Source of the DNA: a bacterium
GTDB lineage: Bacteria > Elusimicrobiota > Elusimicrobia > Elusimicrobiales > UBA9959
Direction: 5' to 3'
Assembly (NCBI GenBank): GCA_021811185.1
Contig: JAJZPL010000019.1
Location: forward strand, 1-54,949
DNA length: 54,949 nt
Under the pieces are notes generated by a model. The model saw only the letters and a list, made by a program, of their open reading frames with translations. It was not told where the DNA came from and did no database searches. Positions 26,339-34,934 of this stretch are shown here, piece by piece (positions within the stretch are counted from its first letter, which is position 1; every line of letters begins with the position of its first letter). A program made the position numbers and the translations under genes.

Positions 26339-27976
26339 ATGGCCGATTTAATGGAAGACCCTATTTCCGGAGTCAGCGCCGAGCAGCCCAGCGGCAAGAA
26401 GAACCACCCCAAGAAGGTCCGCGTAGTCTCGGAATCCCTCAAGAGGTTCCGGGAAACCCACGCTCTGGCCGAAGCGGGCGGCCCTCCCGAAAAGATAGCG
26501 GCCCAGAAAGCCAAGGGCAAGCTGACCGCCAGGGAAAGGATAGCCTACCTGACGGACGAAGGCTCTTTCCAGGAACTGGGCCTGCTGATGGAGACCCGCT
26601 GCACCGATTTCGGCCTTAAGGACAAGCATATCCTGGGCGACGGCGTGATCACCGGTTTCGGCCGGATCAACGGCCGCCTGGCCGCCATTTTCTCGGAAGA
26701 TTTCACCCAGCTCGGCGGCTCCCTCGGCCGCACCCACGCCGACAAGATCGCCAAGCTTATGGATATGGCCGCGGACGCCCGGGTGCCCATCATCGGCATC
26801 CTTGACTCCGGCGGCGCCCGCATCCAGGAAGGCGTAGACTCGCTGGACGGCTACGGCGAGATCTTCTACCGCAACACCAAGTACTCGGGCGTGGTGCCCC
26901 AGATCTCCATCATCCTCGGCCCCTGCGCCGGCGGCGCGGTGTACTCGCCCGCGCTTACCGACTTCGTCTTCATGGCCAAGGGCATCAGCCACATGTTCGT
27001 GACCGGCCCCGAAGTGGTTAAGGCCGCCACCGGCGAAGAAGTGGATTTCGAGACCCTCGGCGGCGCCATGACCCACGCCTCCAAGTCCGGCGTGTGCCAC
27101 TTCATGGCCAACTCCGAGCAGGACTGCTTCCGGCAGGTGAAGGAGCTGATGAGCTTCCTGCCGCAGAACCGCGCCGAGAAAGCCCCCGCGCACGAGACCA
27201 AGGACCCGGCCGACCGCAAGATCCCGCTGATGGAGAAGCTGGGCGAGATGGACCCCCGCAGGCCCTACCGCGTGAACCACATCATCTGGTGGATCGCCGA
27301 CGACCACAAGTTCCTGGAAGTGCACCATGATTTCGCCAAGAACGTGGCGGTGGGCTTTATCCGCCTGGGCGGCGAGGTGGTGGGCGTTATCGCCAACAAT
27401 CCCTCGCACATGGCCGGCGCGCTGGACATCAACGCCTCCGACAAGGCCGCGCGCTTCATCCGCTTCCTGAACTCCTTCAACATCCCTATCCTCACGCTGG
27501 TGGACGTGCCCGGCTACTGGCCCGGCGTGGCGCAGGAACACGGCGGCATCATCCGCCACGGCGCCAAGATCCTTTACGCCTACTCCGAAGCCACGGTTCC
27601 CAAGGTGACGCTGGTGCTCAGGAAGGCCTACGGCGGCGCTTATATCGCCATGAGTTCCAAATTGATGAACGGCGACTTCAACTTCTCGCTGCCGTCCGCC
27701 GAGATCGCCGTAATGGGTCCCCGCGGCGCGGTGGAGATCCTGTACTCGCGCCAGATCAAAGAGGCCAAGGAAGAAGAGAGGGACGCGCTGCGCGCGAAAC
27801 TCGCCAAGGAGTATTCCGACAAGTTCGCCTCCCCGTACCAGACTGCCTCCACCGGCTCGCTGGACGAGGTGATCGAACCCGCCCAGACCCGCAAGCGCCT
27901 GATCGCGGCTTTCGCCGTGCTGGCCGGCAAGCGCATCCCGGGCGAGCAGACGCGCACCGGCAACATTCCCCTGTAG
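26339..27976 (+). CDS. Acyl-CoA carboxylase carboxyltransferase (beta) subunit, AccD/PccB family
   Basis: 545 residues with two crotonase-like halves. N-terminal half: KGKLTARERIAYLTDEGSF, GVITGFGRINGR and SGGARIQEGVDSLDGYGEIF. C-terminal half: NNPSHMAGALDINASDKAARF, DVPGYWPGVAQEHGGIIRHGAK and RKAYGGAYIAMSS. In Streptomyces AccB/PccB, the residue after GGAY/GGAF sets specificity (Asp for propionyl-CoA, Ile lets acetyl-CoA in, as I recall from the published structural work); here it is I436, which argues for acetyl- or dual acyl-CoA use and malonyl-CoA supply to the megasynthase. The biotin carboxylase/BCCP partner is not in the window. A ribosome-binding site (GAGAGG) precedes the ATG. Confidence 0.92.
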   Translation: MADLMEDPISGVSAEQPSGKKNHPKKVRVVSESLKRFRETHALAEAGGPPEKIAAQKAKGKLTARERIAYLTDEGSFQELGLLMETRCTDFGLKDKHILGDGVITGFGRINGRLAAIFSEDFTQLGGSLGRTHADKIAKLMDMAADARVPIIGILDSGGARIQEGVDSLDGYGEIFYRNTKYSGVVPQISIILGPCAGGAVYSPALTDFVFMAKGISHMFVTGPEVVKAATGEEVDFETLGGAMTHASKSGVCHFMANSEQDCFRQVKELMSFLPQNRAEKAPAHETKDPADRKIPLMEKLGEMDPRRPYRVNHIIWWIADDHKFLEVHHDFAKNVAVGFIRLGGEVVGVIANNPSHMAGALDINASDKAARFIRFLNSFNIPILTLVDVPGYWPGVAQEHGGIIRHGAKILYAYSEATVPKVTLVLRKAYGGAYIAMSSKLMNGDFNFSLPSAEIAVMGPRGAVEILYSRQIKEAKEEERDALRAKLAKEYSDKFASPYQTASTGSLDEVIEPAQTRKRLIAAFAVLAGKRIPGEQTRTGNIPL

Positions 27977-27984
27977 GCAGGCAA

Positions 27985-28027
27985 GGGCGGGCGGACGGCG
28001 CTTCGCCACGAAGCGCCGCGCCCGCCC
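27985..28027 (+). terminator. GC-rich hairpin after the carboxyltransferase gene
   Basis: GGGCGGGC pairs with GCCCGCCC, and an inner stem GGCGCTTCG/CGAAGCGCC adds to it. It starts 8 bases after the stop codon. There is no T-run, so it is more likely to block 3' exonucleases or assist Rho than to act as an intrinsic terminator. Confidence 0.5.
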
Positions 28028-28098
28028 AGCCCGTCGTAGTATTAGTTCCGCTTATACCCTCATTAACGTTTCTTTTCGCGGGTTTTTTTCCGATTTCA

Positions 28099-28104
28099 TA
28101 TAAT
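28099..28104 (+). promoter_or_regulatory. -10 element of the hydrogenase operon
   Basis: A perfect TATAAT lies 18 bases before the start codon at 28122; the Shine-Dalgarno AAGG (28111-28114) follows. No good -35 box is seen at the right distance, so an activator or alternative sigma factor may be needed. Confidence 0.4.
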
Positions 28105-28121
28105 ATAAATAAGGACAACAT

Positions 28122-29561
28122 ATGGATCTCCCTATTAAAATACTCATCTCCGCGGTAGCAGTCCCGGTATTCGGCGCCTTCCTTCTCCCGCTAGCGGCAA
28201 AGATCTCCACCACGGCCAGGAACACCCTGGCGCTGCTGCTGGGCCTCTTCACCTTCGCGGCCGCAGCCTCCCTCTTAAGTTTCGCGGGCTCCGGCCAGAC
28301 CGCCGACTTCGGACTGAGCTTCCCGCTGGGCCTGGACTTCATCCTGCGCGCCGACCTGCTCTCGGTCTTCATGGCCTCCATCTCGGCCTTCGTAAGCGCG
28401 ATCATCCTGATCTACTCCATAGACTACATCTCCCACTACGAGAACCAGACCGAATACTACACCATGGTAGTGCTGTTCCTCGGCTCGATGATGGGACTGG
28501 TCTTTTCTTCGAGCCTCCTGTGGATGTACGTGTTCTGGGAAATGACCGGCTTCTGCAGCTGGCGGCTGGTGGGTTTCTTCCGCTCCAACCGCGACGTGGC
28601 CAAGGCAAACAAGACCATCCTGGTGACCGTTTTCGGCGCGCTGTGCATGCTGGTCGGCATCATCATGGTCTACTTCGACAACGGCTCGCTCGACCTGCGC
28701 GCGCTGCACGGCCAGGCCATCTCCGGCGTAGCCGCGCTGTTCATCCTGGCGGGCATCCTGTCCAAGTCCGCCACGCTGCCCTTCTCCACCTGGCTGCCCG
28801 ACGCCGGCGTGGCCCCTTCCACCGTTACCTCGCTGCTGCACGCGGCCGTGCTGGTGAAGATCGGCGTTTACGCCTACGCCCGCATCTTCGGCGTGACCTT
28901 CGCCGCCCCCGACTGGTTCTCCACTACGGTGCTCTACCTTGCCGGCGCCAGCGCGCTGGTGTCGGCCGGGGCCGCCATGGTGGAAACCGACATCAAGCGG
29001 ATCATCGCCTACTCCACCATCAGCCAGCTGGCTTTCATCTTCCTGGGGCTGGCCTCCGGCAACAAGGTGGCCTTCGCCGGCGCCCTGCTCTATATCCTGA
29101 TGCACAGCGTCGCCAAGGGCGGGCTGTTCCTGTGCGCCGGCATCATCGAGCAGAAAACCCACACCAAGGACATCAACAAGATGGGGGGGCTGTTCTCCTC
29201 CATGCCGCTTACCGGCGTAGCGTTCGCGCTGTGCTCGCTCTCCGTGATGGGCATCCCTCCTTTCGGCGGGTTCTTCAGCAAGTTCCTGGTCTTCTCCGGC
29301 GCGGCGCAGAACGGCAGCCTGCCGATCATGCTGATCTTCCTGGCCGGCGCCGTCATGACGCTGCTCTACCTGGTGCGCCTGTTCTACAAGATCTTCCTGG
29401 GCGACCCCGCCGGGCACGACAACCCCAAGGAAGGTTCCTACACGATGGTGGCCAGCGTAATGGCGCTGGGCCTCGTAGGGATAGCGCTGGGCGTGCTGAT
29501 CTACTACCCGTCTTCCTACGTAGTGCTCCTCACCAACACCTTAGGAGTTAACCTTCAATGA
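28122..29561 (+). CDS. Antiporter-like subunit 1 of the hydrogenase/complex I-like system (HyfB/MrpD/NuoL type)
   Basis: 479 residues, about 14 membrane helices. Proton-channel residues are in place: the helix-5 glutamate in VFWEMTGFCSWRLVG and the broken-helix-7 lysine in ILSKSATLPFSTWLPDAG, followed by VTSLLHAAVLVKIGVY with the helix-8 lysine. It lacks the lateral C-terminal helix of NuoL, so it corresponds to an internal pumping subunit. First gene of an 11-gene operon; its stop overlaps the next start by four bases (ATGA). Role inferred: ion translocation across the membrane powered by ferredoxin oxidation. Confidence 0.9.
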   Translation: MDLPIKILISAVAVPVFGAFLLPLAAKISTTARNTLALLLGLFTFAAAASLLSFAGSGQTADFGLSFPLGLDFILRADLLSVFMASISAFVSAIILIYSIDYISHYENQTEYYTMVVLFLGSMMGLVFSSSLLWMYVFWEMTGFCSWRLVGFFRSNRDVAKANKTILVTVFGALCMLVGIIMVYFDNGSLDLRALHGQAISGVAALFILAGILSKSATLPFSTWLPDAGVAPSTVTSLLHAAVLVKIGVYAYARIFGVTFAAPDWFSTTVLYLAGASALVSAGAAMVETDIKRIIAYSTISQLAFIFLGLASGNKVAFAGALLYILMHSVAKGGLFLCAGIIEQKTHTKDINKMGGLFSSMPLTGVAFALCSLSVMGIPPFGGFFSKFLVFSGAAQNGSLPIMLIFLAGAVMTLLYLVRLFYKIFLGDPAGHDNPKEGSYTMVASVMALGLVGIALGVLIYYPSSYVVLLTNTLGVNLQ

Positions 29562-31417
29562 ACCTGATCCTTATCCCGATAGTACTGCCCATCGTCTCCG
29601 CCCTGGCGCTGCTGCTGATCAGCGAGCGCACCCGCTACCTTAAAGAACTGCTGGCCGCCGGCGTGTCCGTGGTCACGCTGCTGGCCGCGGTGAACCTGTT
29701 CCTGCTGCAGCCGCAGACCTTCGACTGCCGCTGGCTGGGCGCCATGAACTTCACGCTCCGCACCGACGGCCTCAGCGCCTTCGTGATGCTGGCCGTCAGC
29801 CTGTTCTCCGCCGCGGTGGCGGTGTATTCCTTCAGCTTCCGGAACAAGGGCCCGGCCAAGTGGTTCTTCTTCAGCCTGCTGATGACCCAGGGCTTTTCGT
29901 CGGGCGCGGTGCTCGCCGACAACCTGGTGGCCATGCTGTTCTTCTGGGAAGGCCTGCTGGTCTTCCTGTACGTATTCATCGCGCTGTCGCAGAACACGCA
30001 CGCGGCCAGGCGCGCGGCCATGAAGGCTTTCCTTATTAACGCGGTCACCGACCTGTGCCTGCTGGCCGGCATCACCATCACCGGCTACATCGCCGGCACC
30101 ATGAGCATGTCCGAGATCTCCGCCAACAAGCTCACGCTGGACTACGGCTGGTCCATCTTCGCCTACGTGCTGCTGCTGACAGGCGCGGTCTCCAAGGCCG
30201 GCGCCTTCCCGTTCCACACCTGGATGCCCGACGCCGCCACGGATTCCAGCGCGCCGTTCATGGCTTTCATCCCTTCCTCCATCGACAAGCTGCTGGGCGT
30301 GTACTTCCTGGCCCGCGCCAGCATCTACCTGTTCTCCCTTAACGGCTACATGCAGCTGGTGCTGATGACGCTGGGCGCGCTCACCATCGTCATCGCCATG
30401 ATGATGGCAGTAGTGCAGACCGACTACCGCCGCCTGCTCACCTACTCCACCATAGGCCAGACCGGCTACATGATACTTGGTATAGGCACGCTGAACCCCA
30501 TAGGCATAGCGGGCGGCCTGTTCCACATGATCAACCACGCCACGTATAAATCCGCCCTGTTCATGACCTCGGGCGCCGTGGAGCGCCAGGCCGGCACCAG
30601 CGATATGTCCAAGCTGGGCGGCCTGTTCCGCGCCATGCCTGTGACCGGGCTCTGCTTCCTGGTGGCGGCCGCGGCCATCTCCGGTATAGCTCCGTTCAGC
30701 GGTTATTTTTCCAAAGAACTGATCTTCAAAGGCACTCTGGAAACGGGCTACCCCGTCTTCGCGGCGGCGGTGATGCTCGGCGCTTTCCTGACCATTGCTT
30801 CGATGATCAAACTCGGGCATGCCGCTTTCTTCGGCGCCAGCCCCGAGAACCTTAAGGACGCCAAGGAGGCGCCGCTGTCGATGCTGCTGCCTATGCTCAT
30901 ACTGGCCGGCGTCTGCGTGGCTTTCGGGTTCGGCGGCAGAATGCCGGTGGAAACGTTCATTTCTCCCGCCCTCAACGCGCTAGGCGTGCCGGCCGGCGTG
31001 ATGTGGGGCTTCCACCCGGACAAGATGTATTTCATCTCGGTCATCCTGCTGCTGGCCGCGGTGATCAACCACATGCTGGGCCTGGCCGCCGCGGGGGGGA
31101 AAGCCGCCGCCGCCGCGGACCATATCCGCTTCGCGCCCGGGCTCAAAGGCATCTACGACCTGGCCGAGCGCCGGGCCTTCGACATCTACGAACAGGCCAT
31201 GGAACGGCTGGTGCCGGCGGTCTCCAGGCTGCTCTTCAAGGCGGACCGCGCCCTGGACTGGGCGCTGGACACCATGCCCACCGGCGTCGCCGGTTCGCTC
31301 GGAAGGGCTTCCCGCGCTTTCCACAACGGCTCTTACCCGCTCTACCTCGCGCTCACCCTGGGCGGCGTGGCGGCGTACCTGATAATTTTAGCCGGGCAGA
31401 ACGGAGGACTTAAATAA
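29558..31417 (+). CDS. NuoL-type antiporter-like subunit with C-terminal lateral helix
   Basis: 619 residues, the longest of the three antiporter-like subunits. Conserved features: FFWEGLLVFLYVF (helix-5 glutamate), VSKAGAFPFHTWMPDAATDSSAP (lysine in the discontinuous helix) and DYRRLLTYSTIGQTGYM. After about residue 500 an amphipathic stretch (YDLAERRAFDIYEQAMERLV and the following DRALDW region) leads to a final hydrophobic helix at about 590-612, as in the NuoL arm that spans the other pumps. The extra arm is characteristic of complex I and of some large group 4 hydrogenases. It shares one base with the next gene (TAATG). Confidence 0.9.
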   Translation: MNLILIPIVLPIVSALALLLISERTRYLKELLAAGVSVVTLLAAVNLFLLQPQTFDCRWLGAMNFTLRTDGLSAFVMLAVSLFSAAVAVYSFSFRNKGPAKWFFFSLLMTQGFSSGAVLADNLVAMLFFWEGLLVFLYVFIALSQNTHAARRAAMKAFLINAVTDLCLLAGITITGYIAGTMSMSEISANKLTLDYGWSIFAYVLLLTGAVSKAGAFPFHTWMPDAATDSSAPFMAFIPSSIDKLLGVYFLARASIYLFSLNGYMQLVLMTLGALTIVIAMMMAVVQTDYRRLLTYSTIGQTGYMILGIGTLNPIGIAGGLFHMINHATYKSALFMTSGAVERQAGTSDMSKLGGLFRAMPVTGLCFLVAAAAISGIAPFSGYFSKELIFKGTLETGYPVFAAAVMLGAFLTIASMIKLGHAAFFGASPENLKDAKEAPLSMLLPMLILAGVCVAFGFGGRMPVETFISPALNALGVPAGVMWGFHPDKMYFISVILLLAAVINHMLGLAAAGGKAAAAADHIRFAPGLKGIYDLAERRAFDIYEQAMERLVPAVSRLLFKADRALDWALDTMPTGVAGSLGRASRAFHNGSYPLYLALTLGGVAAYLIILAGQNGGLK

Positions 31418-32847
31418 TGGACAAGGGACTTCTCGCTTATCTCCTGATCCCTCTTTTCAGCGCGCTGGTAATTCCTTTCGCCGCCAGGAACCGCCCCAGG
31501 CTGGCCGACATCCTGGCCAACGTTACCCTGCTGGCCGGCCTGCTCAACCTGGCCTGGCTGGCGCTCCGGCCCGCTGTGATCCTCGGCGGCTTCAACGACA
31601 TCCCCGGCGACGGCCTCTCGCTGCTGCTGGTGGCGGCCGTCTACCTGGTGGCGCTGTGCGTCACCTTCTTCTCCGCCTGGTTCATCGAGGAGGGCCTTCC
31701 CAACCGGCCGGCCTATTACTCCCTGATCCTGGTCTCGGTAGCGGCCATGTGCGGCGTAGTCACCACCACCGACTTCTTCACGCTGTACGTGTTCATCGAA
31801 GTGCTGGCCGTCACCTCGTTCGCGCTGATCACCACCGACGATTCCAAGAACGGCCTGGAAGGCGCGCTGAAATACTTCCTGCTGACCTTCCCCGCCTCCG
31901 CGCTGATCATCGTCGGCATCTCCATCCTGATGCTCACGCTGGGGAGCCTCTCGTACGAGAACCTGCAGCTCTTCATGGCTTCGGATATTTCAGCCGGGCC
32001 CGTCACCTTCGCGGGCGCGCTGCTGATGCTGGGCTTCCTGATAAAGTCCGGCATCGTGCCGTTCCATACCTGGACGCCCGACGCCTACCAGGGCGCTTAC
32101 GCCCCGGTGTCGGCCTACCTGGCCGGCATAGTGACCAAGATCTCCGGCGTGTACGCCATCCTGAAGCTGGCTACGCTGATGCGCCTCTTCGACGGCAGGG
32201 CGCTGGCCCTGTCCGAGATGCTGATGTTCCTGGGCATGCTCTCCATAGCCGTGGGCGCGCTGGCGGCGCTGAAGCAGACCGACCTCAAGCGCATGCTCGC
32301 TTTCTCCAGCGTCAGCCAGCTCGGCTACATCGTACTGGCCGCGGGCCTGGGCACGCCGCTCGCCATCATCGGCGCGGTGTTCCACCTGGTGAACCACGCC
32401 ACCTTCAAGACCGTGCTGTTTTTGAACAGCGCCAGCGTAGAGAAGGCCACCGGCACCACCGACATGGACAAGCTGGGCGGGCTCGAGCACGCGATGCCCT
32501 GGACCTCCTGGACCTCCGTGATAGCGCTGCTCTCCACCGCCGGGGTGCCGCCGCTCTCCGGCTTCTGGAGCAAACTGATCATCATCCTCGCCCTGTGGGA
32601 ATCCGGGCTTAAACTTTACGCCGTGCTGGCGCTGCTGTTCAGCGTCGTCACGCTGGCCTACTTCATGATGATGCAGCGGAAGGTCTTCTTCGGCAAGAAG
32701 AGCCCGGCCGCCGAGAACGCGCGGGAAGTTTCCGCGCCGCTGCTGGCGCCCGTGGTCCTGCTGAGCGCCGTGATCGCGGCGCTGGGGCTGCTGTTCCCGT
32801 ATTTCTACTCCTACCTGCAGATCATCGCCGAGAGGATAATACTATGA
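31417..32847 (+). CDS. Antiporter-like subunit 3 (NuoN/NuoM/MrpD type)
   Basis: 476 residues, about 14 helices. Helix-5 glutamate lies in YVFIEVLAVTSFALI, and the helix-7/8 segment is LIKSGIVPFHTWTPDAYQGAYAPVSAYLAG with conserved lysine. Further block: TDLKRMLAFSSVSQLGYIVLA. Third of three pumping subunits, giving the same number as complex I (L, M, N). Overlaps the following NuoJ-like gene by four bases (ATGA). Confidence 0.9.
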   Translation: MDKGLLAYLLIPLFSALVIPFAARNRPRLADILANVTLLAGLLNLAWLALRPAVILGGFNDIPGDGLSLLLVAAVYLVALCVTFFSAWFIEEGLPNRPAYYSLILVSVAAMCGVVTTTDFFTLYVFIEVLAVTSFALITTDDSKNGLEGALKYFLLTFPASALIIVGISILMLTLGSLSYENLQLFMASDISAGPVTFAGALLMLGFLIKSGIVPFHTWTPDAYQGAYAPVSAYLAGIVTKISGVYAILKLATLMRLFDGRALALSEMLMFLGMLSIAVGALAALKQTDLKRMLAFSSVSQLGYIVLAAGLGTPLAIIGAVFHLVNHATFKTVLFLNSASVEKATGTTDMDKLGGLEHAMPWTSWTSVIALLSTAGVPPLSGFWSKLIIILALWESGLKLYAVLALLFSVVTLAYFMMMQRKVFFGKKSPAAENAREVSAPLLAPVVLLSAVIAALGLLFPYFYSYLQIIAERIIL

Positions 32848-33353
32848 CCTACCATACCCTGCTGTTCGCGATGGCGGCCGGTTTCGCCCTGTGGGCCGTG
32901 ATGGCCAAAAAGCTGCTGACCTCCGCCGTAATGCTGGCGCTGCTCAGCGTGACCGTCTCCCTGATCTTCTTCAACCTCGGCGCGCCCTGGGCGGGCGTGT
33001 TCGAGCTCTCGGTCTGCGCCGGGCTGATAACCGTGCTGTTCATCGGCGCGGTAAGCCTGATCCGGGCCGAGGACGAACGCCGCCCCGAGAGCCGCGCGCG
33101 GTTCTACGCGCTGCCGCTGGCCGCGGCCATCTTCGCCATCGCGGCCTGGTTCTACCTGCCGGCTTTCTTCGAGGAGCTGGCGGCCTGGAAGCGCATGGGC
33201 ACCGGCGGCGGCACTATAGGCCTGGCCCTCTGGGACATGCGCCGCCCCGACCTGCTGGGACAGGTGCTGATGCTGGCGGCCGGCGTCTTCATGATCAAAT
33301 CCATATTACCGAAGAGACCGCAGCCCTCGAAGGAAGAGAGGATAAACAAATGA
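32844..33353 (+). CDS. NuoJ-like membrane subunit
   Basis: 169 residues with four or five hydrophobic helices. The third helix (FELSVCAGLITVLFIGAVSLI) corresponds to the NuoJ helix that carries the pi-bulge coupling element, preceded by LTSAVMLALLSVTVSLIFFNLGAPWAG. In Mbh-type hydrogenases two smaller subunits take this place; here it is a single chain as in complex I. Overlaps nuoK-like gene by four bases. Confidence 0.82.
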   Translation: MTYHTLLFAMAAGFALWAVMAKKLLTSAVMLALLSVTVSLIFFNLGAPWAGVFELSVCAGLITVLFIGAVSLIRAEDERRPESRARFYALPLAAAIFAIAAWFYLPAFFEELAAWKRMGTGGGTIGLALWDMRRPDLLGQVLMLAAGVFMIKSILPKRPQPSKEERINK

Positions 33354-33655
33354 GCACTTTCGCGATGGATTGGTACCTGATCGCCCTGATAATGTTCATC
33401 GGCTTCTACAGCATGCTGGCGTCGCGCAGCATCGTACGCCAGTTGATCGGCCTGGAGATCATTTCGAAGGCCGCCATGCTGGCGCTGATCTCCGCCGGGG
33501 CGCTGACCGACAACCTGATCTTCGCGCAGGCGCTGCTGATCACCATGATCGTGATAGAAGTGGTGGTGGTGGCGGCCGGCCTGGCGCTGCTGGTAAAGAA
33601 CTTCCGCGTGAACGGCAACGCCGACGTGTGGAACCTGGACAATCTTAAAGGATAA
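33350..33655 (+). CDS. NuoK/MrpC-like membrane subunit
   Basis: 101 residues, three helices. The two buried glutamates of NuoK are kept: E36 in LIGLEIISKAAMLALI and E70 in ITMIVIEVVVVAAGLALL. They form part of the E-channel linking the peripheral arm to the pumps. The start MSTFAMDW overlaps the NuoJ-like stop (ATGA). The sequence continues LVKNFRVNG at the cytosolic end. Confidence 0.88.
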   Translation: MSTFAMDWYLIALIMFIGFYSMLASRSIVRQLIGLEIISKAAMLALISAGALTDNLIFAQALLITMIVIEVVVVAAGLALLVKNFRVNGNADVWNLDNLKG

Positions 33656-33659
33656 CGAC

Positions 33660-34001
33660 ATGAACGCCCTCCTCTTCCCTCCCGTGGTCTTCGTCATCTC
33701 GCTGCTGTTCGTGATGTTCCTGTCCGAACTGCTCTCGCCCCTGGCGGCCAAGCCGGCCCGCGTGGAGGGGTCCGCCAAGCATAAGGCCTACGGCTGCGGC
33801 GAGGACGTCCCCGCGGACCAGGCCAAGGCCATCCCGGATTACCAGGGCTTCTTCCCTTTCGCCATCTTCTTCACGCTGCTGCACGTCTCGGGCCTGATGC
33901 TGGCGACCTGGAGCTTCAACCCCATTTCCGCCGGCATAGGGCTGGTGTTCGGCTACATAGCCGCGGTGGCGGTGATCCTCGCGATACTCTTCGTCGGGTA
34001 A
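33660..34001 (+). CDS. NuoA-like membrane subunit
   Basis: 113 residues with three hydrophobic helices (about 5-30, 65-85, 90-112). Between helices 1 and 2 is KAYGCGEDVP, resembling the complex I PYECG loop including its cysteine. The acidic pair normally seen in helix 2 (FDxE) is missing, replaced by FFTLLHVSGLMLATW, so it is a divergent member. NuoA is usually regarded as a complex I hallmark; its presence next to a [NiFe] large subunit is notable. An alternative is a Mbh-type small subunit, which I consider less likely given the loop. Confidence 0.68.
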   Translation: MNALLFPPVVFVISLLFVMFLSELLSPLAAKPARVEGSAKHKAYGCGEDVPADQAKAIPDYQGFFPFAIFFTLLHVSGLMLATWSFNPISAGIGLVFGYIAAVAVILAILFVG

Positions 34002-34008
34002 ACACAAC

Positions 34009-34446
34009 ATGAAAATAACAGACAAACTCATAACCTGGTCGCTGCTGAAATCCCCCTGGATCCTGCATTTCAACTCCGGCGCCTGCAACGGCTGCGACAT
34101 CGAGATCGTGGACGCGCTCACGCCGAAGTACGACATCGAGCGCTTCGGCATGCTGCTTAAAGCCACGCCGCGCCACGCGGACATCCTGGTGGTGAGCGGC
34201 CCTGTCACCCGCCAGCAGGCCAAGCGCCTCAGGACCATTTACGACCAGATGCCCGAGCCCAAGTTCGTGATAGCCGTAGGCGCCTGCGGCTGTTCCGGCG
34301 GCGTGTTCAACGGCTGCTACGGCGTGGTGCCCGGCGTGCACCAGACCATCCCCGTGTCGGTCTACATCCCCGGCTGTCCGGTGCGGCCCGAAGCCATCAT
34401 CGACGGCGTGGTGAAACTCATACAATCCGTGGAAGGGAAGAAGTAA
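34009..34446 (+). CDS. Group 4 [NiFe]-hydrogenase small subunit (NuoB-like)
   Basis: 145 residues. Ligands of the proximal [4Fe-4S] cluster: C26 and C29 in GACNGCDIEIVDAL, C93 in AVGACGCSGG and C123 in IPGCPVRPE. The CxxC spacing is that of hydrogenases; complex I NuoB has two adjacent cysteines. The cluster passes electrons between ferredoxin-type clusters and the Ni-Fe site in the large subunit. Ends 10 bases before the NuoC-like gene. Confidence 0.93.
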   Translation: MKITDKLITWSLLKSPWILHFNSGACNGCDIEIVDALTPKYDIERFGMLLKATPRHADILVVSGPVTRQQAKRLRTIYDQMPEPKFVIAVGACGCSGGVFNGCYGVVPGVHQTIPVSVYIPGCPVRPEAIIDGVVKLIQSVEGKK

Positions 34447-34456
34447 GGAGAGTAAC

Positions 34457-34933
34457 ATGAGCGATTTTATCAACGAAGAAAAGCTTAAGTCCGAAGTAGA
34501 GGCCAAGTTCCCCGGGGCGGTGACCAACGCAATGGTGCAGCGCAAGAACCGCGTGTGGCTGAACTGCGCGCCGGAAAAGCTGACCGAGCTGCTGGCCTGG
34601 CTGAAGGCCGGCGGCTTCGCGTACCTGTCCACCGTGACCGGCTTCGACGAGGGGGAGAACCTCGGCGCGCTCTACCACCTGAACAATTCCGCCATGATCG
34701 TCACCGTCAAGGCCGCGACGCCCCGCGCCAACCCGGTGCTGCCCAGCGTGCTGGCCCTTTACCCCGGCGCCGTCTCCTACGAGAAGGAGCTGGAGGACAT
34801 GTTCGGCATAAAGGTGCAGGGCCTGCCCCCCGGGCGCCGCTACCCGCTGCCCGACGATTTCCCTACCGACCAGTACCCGCTCCGCAAGGACTGGAAGTTC
34901 GTCCAGCCCGCGGAAGAACTGGAGGCCAAATAA
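34457..34933 (+). CDS. NuoC-like 30-kDa subunit
   Basis: 158 residues. Signature of the 30-kDa family: YEKELEDMFGIKVQGLPPGRR, then LPDDFPTDQYPLRKDW. Structural peripheral-arm subunit that contacts the B, D and I subunits. In E. coli Hyc/Hyf it is fused to the large subunit; here it is separate, as in complex I of most organisms and in Mbh. Good Shine-Dalgarno (AAGGAG) and 1 base from the large-subunit gene. Confidence 0.9.
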   Translation: MSDFINEEKLKSEVEAKFPGAVTNAMVQRKNRVWLNCAPEKLTELLAWLKAGGFAYLSTVTGFDEGENLGALYHLNNSAMIVTVKAATPRANPVLPSVLALYPGAVSYEKELEDMFGIKVQGLPPGRRYPLPDDFPTDQYPLRKDWKFVQPAEELEAK

Positions 34934-34934
34934 T

